DNA from: Clostridia bacterium
GTDB taxonomy: Bacteria; Bacillota; Clostridia; Oscillospirales; CAG-272
Reading direction: 5' to 3'
Assembly (NCBI GenBank): GCA_017472255.1
Contig: JAFUQU010000027.1
Span: forward strand, 40,033-104,032
Length of the DNA: 64,000 bases
Shown: in pieces, positions 1-7,685 of the stretch
Position numbering within the stretch: position 1 is the stretch's first letter
Layout: every line of letters starts with the position of its first letter
Made by a program: the position numbers and the translations under genes
Notes under the pieces: model-generated
The model's input: only the letters and a program-made list of their open reading frames with translations
Databases searched by the model: none
Told to the model about the DNA's origin: nothing

Positions 1-1006
1 GAACGCCCTTGAGCATGAGCAGAAACTCGGGGATGACTTCCTTGATGTTGTCGGCGACGAAAACCTGATTGTAATAGAGCTTGACCTGTCCTTCCAGACT
101 GTCGTACTCGTGGGCGCGGCGGGGGAAGTAGAGGATGCCCTTGAAGTTCAGCGGATAGTCGGCGTTCAGATGAATGTGGAAGAGCGGCTCGCGATAGTCG
201 CTGAAGACCTTGCGGTAGAATTCCGCGTACTCCTCCTCGGTACACTCGGAAGGAGACTTCTGCCAGAGAGGATGGATGTCGTTGATGGGCTTGGGTGCTT
301 CGGGTTCCTCGCCGTCCTTCTTATCCTCTTCCTTCTTTTCTTCCTCGGGCTTGACAACGTCAAGATAGATTTCCACAGGCATGAAGGAGCAGTATTTCTC
401 CAGAATGCCGCGGATGCGGTATTCGTCCAGGAATTCGGACTCGCTCTCCATGATGTGCATGACCACGTCGGTACCCCGCTCGGCGCGATAATAGTCGGTG
501 GTGATTTCGTATTCGCCCGCTTCGGTGCAGACCCACTTGACAGCGTTGTCGGTGGTGTAGGAACGGGTGATCACGTCCACGGTGTCGCTGACCATGAAGG
601 ACGAATAGAAGCCCAGACCGAAGTGTCCGATGATGCCGTCCTTATTCGCGTCCTCATCGCTGCCCTCGTACTTCTGGATGAACTCCAGCGCGCCGGACAG
701 AGCGATCTGGCAGATGTAGCGGCGAACCTCATCCTCGGTCATACCGATGCCGTTATCGGAAACGGTGAGGGTACGTGCAGCCTTATCGAGGGTAACGGTG
801 ATTTTGTAGTTTTCGTCGCCCAGCTCCTTTGCCTCGCCGAGGGAGGACAGGCGCTTGAGCTTTGTCACAGCGTCACAGGCGTTGGACACGATCTCGCGCA
901 GGAAAATTTCCTTCTCGGAGTAGAGCCACTTCTTGATGATCGGAAATATGTGTTCGATTTCGACGGAAATTCCGCCCTTTTCGGTGTTTTTGGTCTCTTC
1001 AGACAT
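1..1006 (-). CDS. htpG: Molecular chaperone HtpG (Hsp90), 3' end cut by window edge
   Basis: Cytosolic ATP-dependent Hsp90-family chaperone. The 335 visible residues cover the N-terminal GHKL ATPase domain and the beginning of the middle domain; the rest lies beyond the left edge. Seen: NACDAVTKL (ATP/Mg helix), DNGIGM, the lid motif GHFGLGFYSSFMV and GTDVVMHI, in family order. A charged E/K/D-rich linker follows the ATPase domain. The start is the ATG at 1004-1006, with GAGGTAA upstream on the minus strand and a TTGACA-17-TACAAT promoter at 1062-1090. It is transcribed divergently from the BNR gene at 1226. Family assignment is secure; the missing C-terminus cannot be checked here. Confidence 0.95.
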   Translation of the reverse strand, partial: MSEETKNTEKGGISVEIEHIFPIIKKWLYSEKEIFLREIVSNACDAVTKLKRLSSLGEAKELGDENYKITVTLDKAARTLTVSDNGIGMTEDEVRRYICQIALSGALEFIQKYEGSDEDANKDGIIGHFGLGFYSSFMVSDTVDVITRSYTTDNAVKWVCTEAGEYEITTDYYRAERGTDVVMHIMESESEFLDEYRIRGILEKYCSFMPVEIYLDVVKPEEEKKEEDKKDGEEPEAPKPINDIHPLWQKSPSECTEEEYAEFYRKVFSDYREPLFHIHLNADYPLNFKGILYFPRRAHEYDSLEGQVKLYYNQVFVADNIKEVIPEFLLMLKGV

Positions 1007-1061
1007 GAAATATTACCTCTTTTACCATAAATAATAGTGAGGGAATAAATCCTCAGAATAT

Positions 1062-1090
1062 ATTGTATCGCAATCCGCAAAAAATGTCAA
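1062..1090 (-). promoter_or_regulatory. Predicted sigma-A promoter of htpG
   Basis: Read on the minus strand: -35 TTGACA (1090-1085), 17-base spacer, -10 TACAAT (1067-1062). It ends about 55 bases before the htpG ATG. No CIRCE or CtsR-type repeat was seen next to it. Confidence 0.65.
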
Positions 1091-1160
1091 GAACGTTGGC
1101 GATAATGTTACAAGAAATTATCAATTGATTATATTTGCGTAATAATTCACATCCGGGGGC

Positions 1161-1189
1161 TTGACATTTCCCGGGATTTTTTGTATCAT
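1161..1189 (+). promoter_or_regulatory. Predicted sigma-A promoter for the BNR/SGNH pair
   Basis: -35 TTGACA (1161-1166), 17-base spacer, -10 TATCAT (1184-1189). The expected transcription start near 1196 rules out the in-frame ATG at 1181 and supports translation from 1226. GC-rich arms of an imperfect dyad (ATCCGGG / CCCGGGAT) flank the -35 and might be an operator. Confidence 0.6.
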
Positions 1190-1225
1190 ATTAGAAGTAC
1201 ATACGAATCAGGAAAGGATATATCC

Positions 1226-2128
1226 ATGACAACATACGAAATTACCATCGCCGCTTCCTGCGCCGAACCGATTCTGCGCCGCGCACCCTCCGGCGATTTG
1301 ATATGCTCCGCCGTCATTGAAAATCACGCCCGCTTCTTCCGCAGTACGGACAACGGCGTGACATGGCACGATGAGCGGGATTTCATCCCGAACGGCTGCT
1401 CTCATTGCAGCGAATTGGCTGTTTTCGACGGCGTGATCACCGCCTGCCTTGCCGTACACGACGGAAGATTTTTCGATTGGCGCTGTGTGATGCTGGAGAG
1501 CCGGGACGACGGTCACAGCTGGAACGAGCTGCCCCATCCCGAATTCGAGGGCTGCGCATTCCTGCGCAGCATGATCCGCACCGGGGACGGTATGCTGGTC
1601 TGCGCGTATCAGCACTACCCGGTTATGCCCGAGCAGGAAGCCCGGCTGAAGGAATCGCCGGACGCCGATTTTACCGGCGTTTCCGTACCTTTCGTGGAAA
1701 CCGGCATTCTTTTGACCTGCGACCGCTTCGCGTCATGGGATCGATTCCCGGCGATGATTCTTAGTCCGGAGGGCGCCAATCTGTATCCGAATCCCACGGT
1801 GATCGAATATAAGCGGGACTGCCTCGCCATGCTGGCTATTCACGACGGAACGCTCTGGCGTTCGGATTCAACGGACGGTGGCATGACGTGGGACAAACCC
1901 CGTGATACCGGCATCCATTCCATTGGTAAGCCGAAGCTGCTCCGGCTTGGCGACCGTCCGGCGCTGCTTCATACGCCCGAAGCCGGGAAAATCGAGCTGA
2001 TACGCTCGGAGAATGAGCGTGTTCCGCTGGGCGAGGGTTGTGGACCGGACGGTATCTGGGAGGACGGACATCTCCGCTTTGCCGCCTGTGTGGACGGCGG
2101 CATCCGATATTTTGATTACGAGCTGTGA
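1226..2128 (+). CDS. BNR/Asp-box repeat protein (sialidase-fold, exo-alpha-sialidase-like)
   Basis: A 300-residue protein with three clear Asp-box motifs of the SxDxGxTW type: STDNGVTW (near residue 40), SRDDGHSW (near 92) and STDGGMTW (near 215). These mark a sialidase-type beta-propeller. No signal peptide or membrane segment is visible, so a cytoplasmic location is inferred. The substrate cannot be read from sequence: true sialidases need an arginine triad that I could not assign, and many BNR proteins act on other glycans or none. The ATG at 1226 follows AGGAAAGG and lies downstream of the predicted promoter; the longer frame from 1181 begins upstream of the transcription start. It is followed after 6 bases by an SGNH esterase, suggesting joint action on an acetylated sugar. 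Confidence 0.75.
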   Translation: MTTYEITIAASCAEPILRRAPSGDLICSAVIENHARFFRSTDNGVTWHDERDFIPNGCSHCSELAVFDGVITACLAVHDGRFFDWRCVMLESRDDGHSWNELPHPEFEGCAFLRSMIRTGDGMLVCAYQHYPVMPEQEARLKESPDADFTGVSVPFVETGILLTCDRFASWDRFPAMILSPEGANLYPNPTVIEYKRDCLAMLAIHDGTLWRSDSTDGGMTWDKPRDTGIHSIGKPKLLRLGDRPALLHTPEAGKIELIRSENERVPLGEGCGPDGIWEDGHLRFAACVDGGIRYFDYEL

Positions 2129-2134
2129 GGGATA

Positions 2135-3100
2135 ATGATGATTTTAACGAACGCTACGCTGAAAACCCTGCTGACCGGTGCGGTCAGCTTCATCGAGAAC
2201 GACGGCTGGCTGACCCCATGCCGCTATTCCGCCGCCCAGCGTGAACGCCTCGCCGGGGATGAGCGCTTTGCGGCACGCTCAAAGGCCACATCCGGCGTTA
2301 CGCTGGATTTTGTCACCGATTCCACTTCGCTGGCTTTCGATGCCCGCATCCGCCCCGGAGCGCCGCACAAGGGCTATGGTGTGGATATCTGCGTCGATGG
2401 GCGGATTAAAGGGCATTTCGGCAATCCTGACCTGTCGGAGGACGACCGGCACTTTGAAATGGAGCTGGGCGAGGGCGAGAAGCGGGTGACGGTCTGGTTC
2501 CCGAATCTGTCCGCAATGAGCCTGCGGAATGTGACGGTGGACGACGGCGCGTCGCTGCGTCCGGCAGAGAAATCCGGAACGCTGCTCTTTGTGGGCGATT
2601 CGATCACGATGGGGTATTTCGCCGACTTTTCGTCCATGACTTACGCCAACCTCACCGCCGCGTCGCTGGGGATGGAAGCGTTCAATCATGCCATCGGCGG
2701 CGAATTCTTCGACCCGGACAAGCTGGACAGGGACTGCGGGCTTACCCCCGACCGCATCATCGTGGCTTATGGTACCAACGACTGGAATCAGAAGCGGAAC
2801 CTTCGCGAACGCTGCCCGGCTTATTTCGATGCGCTGCGCGCCCTCTATCCCGACGCGCGGGTGGACGTGCTTCTGCCGATCTGGCGTGCGGACAGCCGCG
2901 AAAAGGAAGCGCAGGGCTGGCAGTCCTTCATGGAAATGCGCGCCGATATCGCTGTCTGCTGCGAGGGCAGGGAAGGCTTCCATGTGGTGGACGACATCGA
3001 GCTGGTACCCCATTTTCCCGAATTCTTCCGGGACAGCAGGCTCCATCCCAACGAGCTGGGGTTTGCGGAGTATGCGAAGAATCTGAGCAAATATCTGTGA
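2135..3100 (+). CDS. SGNH/GDSL-family esterase with N-terminal beta-sandwich domain
   Basis: A 321-residue hydrolase. The C-terminal half has the SGNH blocks: block I FVGDSITMGY (nucleophile Ser near residue 154), a later YGTNDWN block and the terminal DSRLHPNELG with the Asp-x-x-His pair. Residues 1-140 resemble the beta-sandwich domain that precedes SGNH domains in carbohydrate esterases. No signal peptide is seen, so it probably deacetylates imported oligosaccharides or sugars; the substrate is not known. It lies 6 bases after the BNR gene and is probably cotranscribed and translationally coupled. Two adjacent ATGs (2135 and 2138) are possible starts. A strong hairpin terminator follows. 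Confidence 0.85.
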   Translation: MMILTNATLKTLLTGAVSFIENDGWLTPCRYSAAQRERLAGDERFAARSKATSGVTLDFVTDSTSLAFDARIRPGAPHKGYGVDICVDGRIKGHFGNPDLSEDDRHFEMELGEGEKRVTVWFPNLSAMSLRNVTVDDGASLRPAEKSGTLLFVGDSITMGYFADFSSMTYANLTAASLGMEAFNHAIGGEFFDPDKLDRDCGLTPDRIIVAYGTNDWNQKRNLRERCPAYFDALRALYPDARVDVLLPIWRADSREKEAQGWQSFMEMRADIAVCCEGREGFHVVDDIELVPHFPEFFRDSRLHPNELGFAEYAKNLSKYL

Positions 3101-3107
3101 AAACAAT

Positions 3108-3143
3108 CGCGGGGCGGCTGCATTTCAGTGCAGCCGCCCCGCG
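3108..3143. terminator. Bidirectional hairpin terminator between convergent genes
   Basis: A perfect 15-bp stem (3108-3122 with 3129-3143) and 6-base loop lie between the stops of the SGNH gene (3100) and the esterase (3151). The hairpin is GC-rich; the flanking U tract is poor on both sides. Confidence 0.7.
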
Positions 3144-3150
3144 ACATTTA

Positions 3151-3936
3151 TTATTTTCTGATGGGCAACCAGTCAAGCGCGTCCTGAATCCACTTGTCCC
3201 AATACTGCCACGCATGATTGCCCTCGCTCTCTTTGTAGGTCAGATCGAACCCCAGTCCGAGCAGATGGTCGCGCATCTTTGTGTTGATGCCGTAAAGGAA
3301 ATCCTCCGTGCCGCACCACTGGTAAAGCCGCGGCTTCGAGCGGTCGGACGCCGCCAGCTTCTCCGACACCGCGTAAAGGTCGTTCACGCTGCCCTTGAAG
3401 CTCCTGTCGTAATTGCCGAAAACCATCTCGGCGAAGGGGGCGCGGACGCTGCTGTAAAGGTAGGAGGGATCCAGCGCGCCGGACAGGGAAATGCCGCAGG
3501 AGAAGGTCTGCGGGCAGTTCAGCGCCAGCTTGAACGCGCCGTAGCCGCCCATGGAAAGCCCTGCGACGAAGGTGTCCTCACGCCGGGGCGACATTTTCGG
3601 GAAGAAGTCCCGACAGATGGCGGGCAGTTCCTCCGAAAAGAAGGTGAAGTAGCGTCCCGCGCCGCACACCATGTCCGTGTACCAGGACAGGTCGGCGTTC
3701 GGCATAACCACCGCGATGCCACGCTCGGAGACGTAGCGCTCGATGGAGGTGCGGCGTTCCCAGATTGTGTGATCGTCGCTCATGCCATGAAGCAGATAGA
3801 GGGTGGGATAGGTGTCCACCTTTTCTTCAATGGACGCCATACCGATCTGTCCCCGGGAGCGCTGGGGCAGGATGACGTTCATTTGAACCTGCTTGCCCAG
3901 CACCTCGGAGTGAAAAAATACCTGTAAAAGTGCCAT
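3151..3936 (-). CDS. Esterase of the esterase D/tributyrin esterase type (alpha/beta hydrolase)
   Basis: A 261-residue serine esterase. The sequence shows LYLLHGMSDDH near residue 50 (oxyanion region), the nucleophile elbow GLSMGGYGAF with Ser128, and a C-terminal EGNHAWQYW that supplies the catalytic His. This is the pattern of the putative esterase family, which includes S-formylglutathione hydrolase, tributyrin esterase and feruloyl/acetyl esterases. No signal peptide is visible. The start at 3936 lies 2 bases past the stop of the FeoB-associated gene, with GGGGGAA upstream, so it is probably the last gene of the first feo operon, an unusual place for an esterase. The substrate is unknown. 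Confidence 0.85.
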   Translation of the reverse strand: MALLQVFFHSEVLGKQVQMNVILPQRSRGQIGMASIEEKVDTYPTLYLLHGMSDDHTIWERRTSIERYVSERGIAVVMPNADLSWYTDMVCGAGRYFTFFSEELPAICRDFFPKMSPRREDTFVAGLSMGGYGAFKLALNCPQTFSCGISLSGALDPSYLYSSVRAPFAEMVFGNYDRSFKGSVNDLYAVSEKLAASDRSKPRLYQWCGTEDFLYGINTKMRDHLLGLGFDLTYKESEGNHAWQYWDKWIQDALDWLPIRK

Positions 3937-3938
3937 GC

Positions 3939-4127
3939 TTATTCCCCCGTTTTCCTGTCGTCAGTGACGCGCGGAGAATGGCGTAAGCCATTCTCCTTGC
4001 AGTTGCAGCTTTCGCTGCAACTGCTGCAACCACAATCACAATATTGTCCCCGCTTGGCGCGGCGGATTTTTCGAATGATGACAAACGCCGCCCATGCTGC
4101 GATTGCCAGTATGATGATAATTTCCAT
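3939..4127 (-). CDS. FeoB-associated Cys-rich membrane protein
   Basis: A 62-residue protein with one N-terminal membrane helix (MEIIIILAIAAWAAFVIIRK), a basic stretch and a cysteine cluster CDCGCSSCSESCNC. This is the architecture of the small proteins that commonly follow feoB in Firmicutes; a role in metal binding or transfer at the FeoB pore is inferred, not proven. The start at 4127 has AAGAGGT upstream and fits the hydrophobic N-terminus; a longer frame to 4157 would overlap the end of feoB. It lies 10 bases after feoB. Confidence 0.85.
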   Translation of the reverse strand: MEIIIILAIAAWAAFVIIRKIRRAKRGQYCDCGCSSCSESCNCKENGLRHSPRVTDDRKTGE

Positions 4128-4137
4128 TCTGTACCTC

Positions 4138-6192
4138 TTATACGAACAGGTTTGCAATCTGGAACACCAGCGTGGACATTACCCACGCGGTGCCAATCTG
4201 CATGACCATGGTTCCGAGTGTAAACTTCAGTGAACGGCTTTCACGTTTGATGGTGGCGATGGTTGCCACACAGGGGACGTACAGCAGCACGAACACCATC
4301 AGCGCCAGCGCGTTGGCGGCGGTGAAGCCGGACGCTCCGAGCTGCGCTTCCAGCAGGCTCATACCCTCTGCCGAGGAAATGTTGCTGATGCCGTAGAGCA
4401 CCGACATACTGGAGACCACCACTTCCTTGGCGGCAATGCCGGAAATCAGCGCCACGATGATCTGCCAATAGCCCAGACCGGTGGGGCTCATCACGGGGAC
4501 AAGCACCTTCGCGATGACCGCTGCGAAGGAGTCGGACATATCCTCCACCAGACCACCCGCGCCAAAGTTCAGCAGGAACCAGAGCAGGATGGAAGCGAGA
4601 AAGATCGTCGTACCTGCTTTGGTCAGGTAATCGCGCACCTTCTCCCAGACGTAGATGAAGATCGTGTGGGCGTTGGGCGTCTTGTACTCGGGAAGCTCAA
4701 TCAGCAGCGTGTGGGCGTCGTATTTCGCCGACGCTTTGTTGAAGATGATTGCCACAATCACCGCGATCACCAGTCCCAGCACATACATCGAGAAGGCTGC
4801 CACGCCCGCCCATTTGCCGAAGAACATATCGGACAGCAGCACATAAACCGGCAGACGCGCCGAGCAGGACATGAACGGCGTGACGAAGATGGTTTTCAGC
4901 CGGTCGCGGCGATCTTCCAGCGCACGGGAAGCCATCACCGCCGGAACGGTGCAGCCGAAGCCTAGCAGCATGGGGATGAACGCCCGTCCCGACAGTCCCA
5001 TTTTGCCCATCAGACCGTCCATCACATAAGCCACGCGGGACATATAGCCGCTGTCCTCCAGAATCGCCAGCGCGAAGAAGAGGATGATGATGTTGGGCAG
5101 GAAGGTCAGAATACCGCCCACGCCCGCGATAATGCCGTCGATAATCAGGGAGGTCAGAAACTCGCTCACATTCAGCGCCGCAAGCAGATTCGTCACCAGC
5201 CCGGAGAAGGCTTCCAGCGCCAGCTCGAAGTAGCCCTTGAGCCAGTCGCCCACTGTGAAGGTTAGACCGAAGACCAGCGCCATGATGCCCAGGAAAATCG
5301 GAATGCCCCAGATTCGATGGGTCAGCAGGCTGTCCACCTTGTCGGTGACGGCGCTCTTTTCTTCCTTGTTGGCCATTACCTCGCCGATGACCTCCTCGAT
5401 GAAGTCGTATTTCTGATTGATGATCTCACTTTCGTAGCTGCCGGTATAGATGTCGTCGGTGGGAACGGCATAGCGCCCCATGATCTCCTCGTCGTTTTCC
5501 AGATACTTAATGGCGTGCCAGCGGGGATTGGCGATGTCGGGGTATGTGGATTTCAGCCGGGCTTCCAGCTTCGATATGATGACCTCCACATCGTCCGAAT
5601 AAACCACTGCGTGTTCCCGGTGAAGCTCGGCATTTTCGCCCACCTTGTGGTGGTGCTCAATGCGGTGGCGGGCGTCGGAATCCCGATGGTGCAGAGCGGC
5701 GTGCATCAGCGCGCCTAAACCCGTTTTCTTCCGGGCGCTGACCGGAATTACCGGAATGCCCAGCATCTCGGACATACGGTGCAGGTCGATTTCCATGCCC
5801 CGTTCCTCCACGATGTCCATCATGTTCAGCGCCATGACAACCGGTTTGCCCAGCTCGATTAGCTGTAAGGTCAGGTAGAGATTCCGTTCCAGCGCCGATG
5901 CGTCGGTAACGTCGATGATTACGTCCACATCGTCGGAAAGGATGCACATCCGTGATACCTTTTCCTCCATGGTGTAGGAGGTCAGCGAGTAAATGCCCGG
6001 CAGGTCGATCAGGCGGAAGCGGTTTTCGTGGTCGCGATAGGTGCCTTCCTTCTTTTCGACGGTGACGCCCGGCCAGTTTGCCACCTTCAGGTTGGCGCCG
6101 GTGTAGGCGTTGAACAGGGTGGTTTTGCCGCAGTTGGGGTTGCCGATGAAGGCCAGCCGCAGCTCGGCGCCGTTGTGAGGCTTGTTATCCAC
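4138..6192 (-). CDS. feoB: Ferrous iron transport protein B, first copy
   Basis: A 684-residue inner-membrane Fe2+ transporter with an N-terminal G-protein domain. Residues 1-165 hold G1 GNPNCGKTTLF, DLPGIYSL (G3) and NMMDIV (G4, NxxD). A regulatory spacer helix region follows, then the polytopic core from about residue 285 with two Gate motifs. The first Cys motif reads GCTVPAVMASR (often GCNVPA in the family) and the second VPCVATIATIKRES. Its start overlaps the end of feoA by 8 bases. Compared with the second FeoB (59837-62044) it is about 50 residues shorter and clearly diverged, so the two are not a recent duplication. Confidence 0.97.
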   Translation of the reverse strand: MDNKPHNGAELRLAFIGNPNCGKTTLFNAYTGANLKVANWPGVTVEKKEGTYRDHENRFRLIDLPGIYSLTSYTMEEKVSRMCILSDDVDVIIDVTDASALERNLYLTLQLIELGKPVVMALNMMDIVEERGMEIDLHRMSEMLGIPVIPVSARKKTGLGALMHAALHHRDSDARHRIEHHHKVGENAELHREHAVVYSDDVEVIISKLEARLKSTYPDIANPRWHAIKYLENDEEIMGRYAVPTDDIYTGSYESEIINQKYDFIEEVIGEVMANKEEKSAVTDKVDSLLTHRIWGIPIFLGIMALVFGLTFTVGDWLKGYFELALEAFSGLVTNLLAALNVSEFLTSLIIDGIIAGVGGILTFLPNIIILFFALAILEDSGYMSRVAYVMDGLMGKMGLSGRAFIPMLLGFGCTVPAVMASRALEDRRDRLKTIFVTPFMSCSARLPVYVLLSDMFFGKWAGVAAFSMYVLGLVIAVIVAIIFNKASAKYDAHTLLIELPEYKTPNAHTIFIYVWEKVRDYLTKAGTTIFLASILLWFLLNFGAGGLVEDMSDSFAAVIAKVLVPVMSPTGLGYWQIIVALISGIAAKEVVVSSMSVLYGISNISSAEGMSLLEAQLGASGFTAANALALMVFVLLYVPCVATIATIKRESRSLKFTLGTMVMQIGTAWVMSTLVFQIANLFV

Positions 6193-6409
6193 GGACAGTC
6201 ACCTCGATTCCCTCGGCGATTTCGCGTCCCAGCGCGAAGCGGGTGCCGCGCACCCGGATAATGACTGCGCCGCCCTTTTTGGCGTTCAGCAGCCGAATGA
6301 TGGTACCCTTTGTCAGACCGAGCATCTCCAGCCGGCGGGACGTATCGTGCTTTAAGTCGATGGCATTCACCCGACAGTCCTGCCCAATCCGGGCTTCCCG
6401 TAATGTCAT
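6185..6409 (-). CDS. feoA: FeoA domain protein, first copy
   Basis: A 74-residue SH3-like protein that works with FeoB. Seen: MTLREARIGQDCRV, the central RRLEMLGLTKGTIIRLL block and the C-terminal GTRFALGREIAEGIEVTVRG. It is the first gene of the feoA-feoB-Cys-rich operon and overlaps feoB by 8 bases. The ATG at 6409 has AGGAGAA upstream. A strong promoter (6459-6487) and an iron-box dyad (6429-6444) precede it, indicating repression by an iron-dependent regulator. Confidence 0.95.
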   Translation of the reverse strand: MTLREARIGQDCRVNAIDLKHDTSRRLEMLGLTKGTIIRLLNAKKGGAVIIRVRGTRFALGREIAEGIEVTVRG

Positions 6410-6428
6410 ATGGTTCTCCTGTTTATTT

Positions 6429-6444
6429 GTTAGGTGCTACTAAC
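6429..6444 (-). promoter_or_regulatory. Predicted iron-box operator of feo operon 1 (DtxR/IdeR-like dyad)
   Basis: GTTAGTAGCACCTAAC on the minus strand: arms GTTAG/CTAAC around 6 bases. It begins 14 bases after the -10, over the expected start of transcription. The same dyad recurs five times at the second feo locus. The resemblance to DtxR/IdeR boxes (TTAGG...CCTAA type) is known for the family; binding here is inference. Confidence 0.65.
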
Positions 6445-6458
6445 TTTATTTTATAGTA

Positions 6459-6487
6459 AGTATAGTCGAATTCCGTCGATTTGTCAA
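6459..6487 (-). promoter_or_regulatory. Predicted sigma-A promoter of feo operon 1
   Basis: Minus strand: -35 TTGACA (6487-6482), 17-base spacer, -10 TATACT (6464-6459). The same hexamers and spacing occur at the second feo promoter (59164-59192). Confidence 0.75.
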
Positions 6488-6544
6488 GTGACAGGATGAA
6501 TAAACTTTGGACGGTGACATGAAAATATATGAACAAAGCGAGAA

Positions 6545-6576
6545 AACGATACCGGCGCTGATGCGCCGGTATCGTT
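6545..6576. terminator. Terminator of the sugar operon
   Basis: A perfect 14-bp stem (6545-6558 with 6563-6576) and TGAT loop, 15 bases beyond the stop of the dehydrogenase gene. On the minus strand it runs into TTTTCT, so it can end transcription of the 9611-6591 operon. Confidence 0.75.
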
Positions 6577-6590
6577 GATATGATCAATAT

Positions 6591-7655
6591 TTAGTCGATA
6601 TCCACCGACTTGCCGGTTTCAGCCGACTTGTAGAGAGCGTCGAGAATCTTCATAATGACCACGCCGTCCTCTGCGGGGGAGATACAGGGGGTCTTGTTCT
6701 GGCAGCAATCGACAAAATGGTCGATTTCGGCCTGGAACGCCTCCTTGCTTTCATAATAGGTGTTGACATCCACAAGACTTACATTGGTCATGAAGCCGTT
6801 CATTTCGCTGTAAATCTTCATATCGTTCAGGCTGATGCCGCCCTTGGTGCCGTACAGGATGCGGTCGCCTCTGCCTTCGCCGTTCAGTGCGTAGGAGCAC
6901 TCCAGCAGGGTGGAAGCGCCGTTCTCGTAGCGGATGATGCCCACGGCGTTGGATTCCACGGTGCAGATATCCTTCTTGGGATCCGCTCCGTCCGGATGCC
7001 AGCCCACCGAGGTCTTCAGCTCGGCACGCTCCTTATGCAGCAGGTCGGAGGTGACGGCGTAAACCGATACCGGCTTCGGGTTGCCCATCAGGTAGCGGGT
7101 CAGGTCGAGGGGATGCACGCCGATGTCGATGATCGGTCCGCCGCCCGAGCGGGACTTGTCCGCGAACCAGCCGCCGGGATTGCCGTTGCGGCGGAGGTAG
7201 GTAGCCTTGGAGTAGTAGATGTCGCCCAGCAGACCTTTGTCGATGAAGTCCTTGGCGATGCGCGATTGGTTGTCGAAACGGGTGACAAAGCCCATCATCA
7301 GCAGCTTTCCGTTCTTTTTGGAAGCGTCCAGCATAGCCTGTGCTTCTTCAGCGTTCATGGCCATGGGCTTTTCGCACATGACGTCCAGACCGGCGTTCAG
7401 CGCTTCGATGGTGCAGACTGCGTGGTTCACGTTCCAGACGCAGACGTCGGCGGCGTCCAGCTGAACGTTTGCCAGCATTTCGGTGACGCTGGTAAAGCGC
7501 TTTTCGATGCCGTAACGGTCAGCGGTGGCGTTAAGGGTTTTCTCGTTGATATCGCAGATTGCGGCCAGCTCCACGTTGGGGTTTTTCATATAACGGTCAA
7601 GGTGCGTCTTGGCGATGTTGCCCGCACCGATGAGACCTACTCTGAGTTTTGCCAT
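6591..7655 (-). CDS. Gfo/Idh/MocA family NAD(P)-dependent oxidoreductase
   Basis: A 354-residue sugar dehydrogenase-type enzyme. The N-terminal Rossmann fold begins VGLIGAGNIAKTH (residues 6-18); CEKPMAMNAEEA carries the EKP signature with the catalytic Lys; the C-terminal half is the alpha/beta domain, including GGGPIIDIGVHPLDL where the substrate-binding His/Asp lie. The exact sugar or inositol substrate cannot be read. It is the last gene of a three-gene operon with a BNR protein (30 bases upstream) and a TIM-barrel isomerase, typical of catabolic sets that oxidise and isomerise an unusual sugar. The start at 7655 has GAAAGGTC about 9 bases upstream. Confidence 0.9.
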   Translation of the reverse strand: MAKLRVGLIGAGNIAKTHLDRYMKNPNVELAAICDINEKTLNATADRYGIEKRFTSVTEMLANVQLDAADVCVWNVNHAVCTIEALNAGLDVMCEKPMAMNAEEAQAMLDASKKNGKLLMMGFVTRFDNQSRIAKDFIDKGLLGDIYYSKATYLRRNGNPGGWFADKSRSGGGPIIDIGVHPLDLTRYLMGNPKPVSVYAVTSDLLHKERAELKTSVGWHPDGADPKKDICTVESNAVGIIRYENGASTLLECSYALNGEGRGDRILYGTKGGISLNDMKIYSEMNGFMTNVSLVDVNTYYESKEAFQAEIDHFVDCCQNKTPCISPAEDGVVIMKILDALYKSAETGKSVDID

Positions 7656-7685
7656 GATAGTTTACCAGACCTTTCTTTGAAAAAA

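Noticed and set aside
1181..1225. Upstream in-frame start of the first BNR gene.
   Set aside because: The codon overlaps the -10 region of a good promoter; the ATG at 1226 has a ribosome site.
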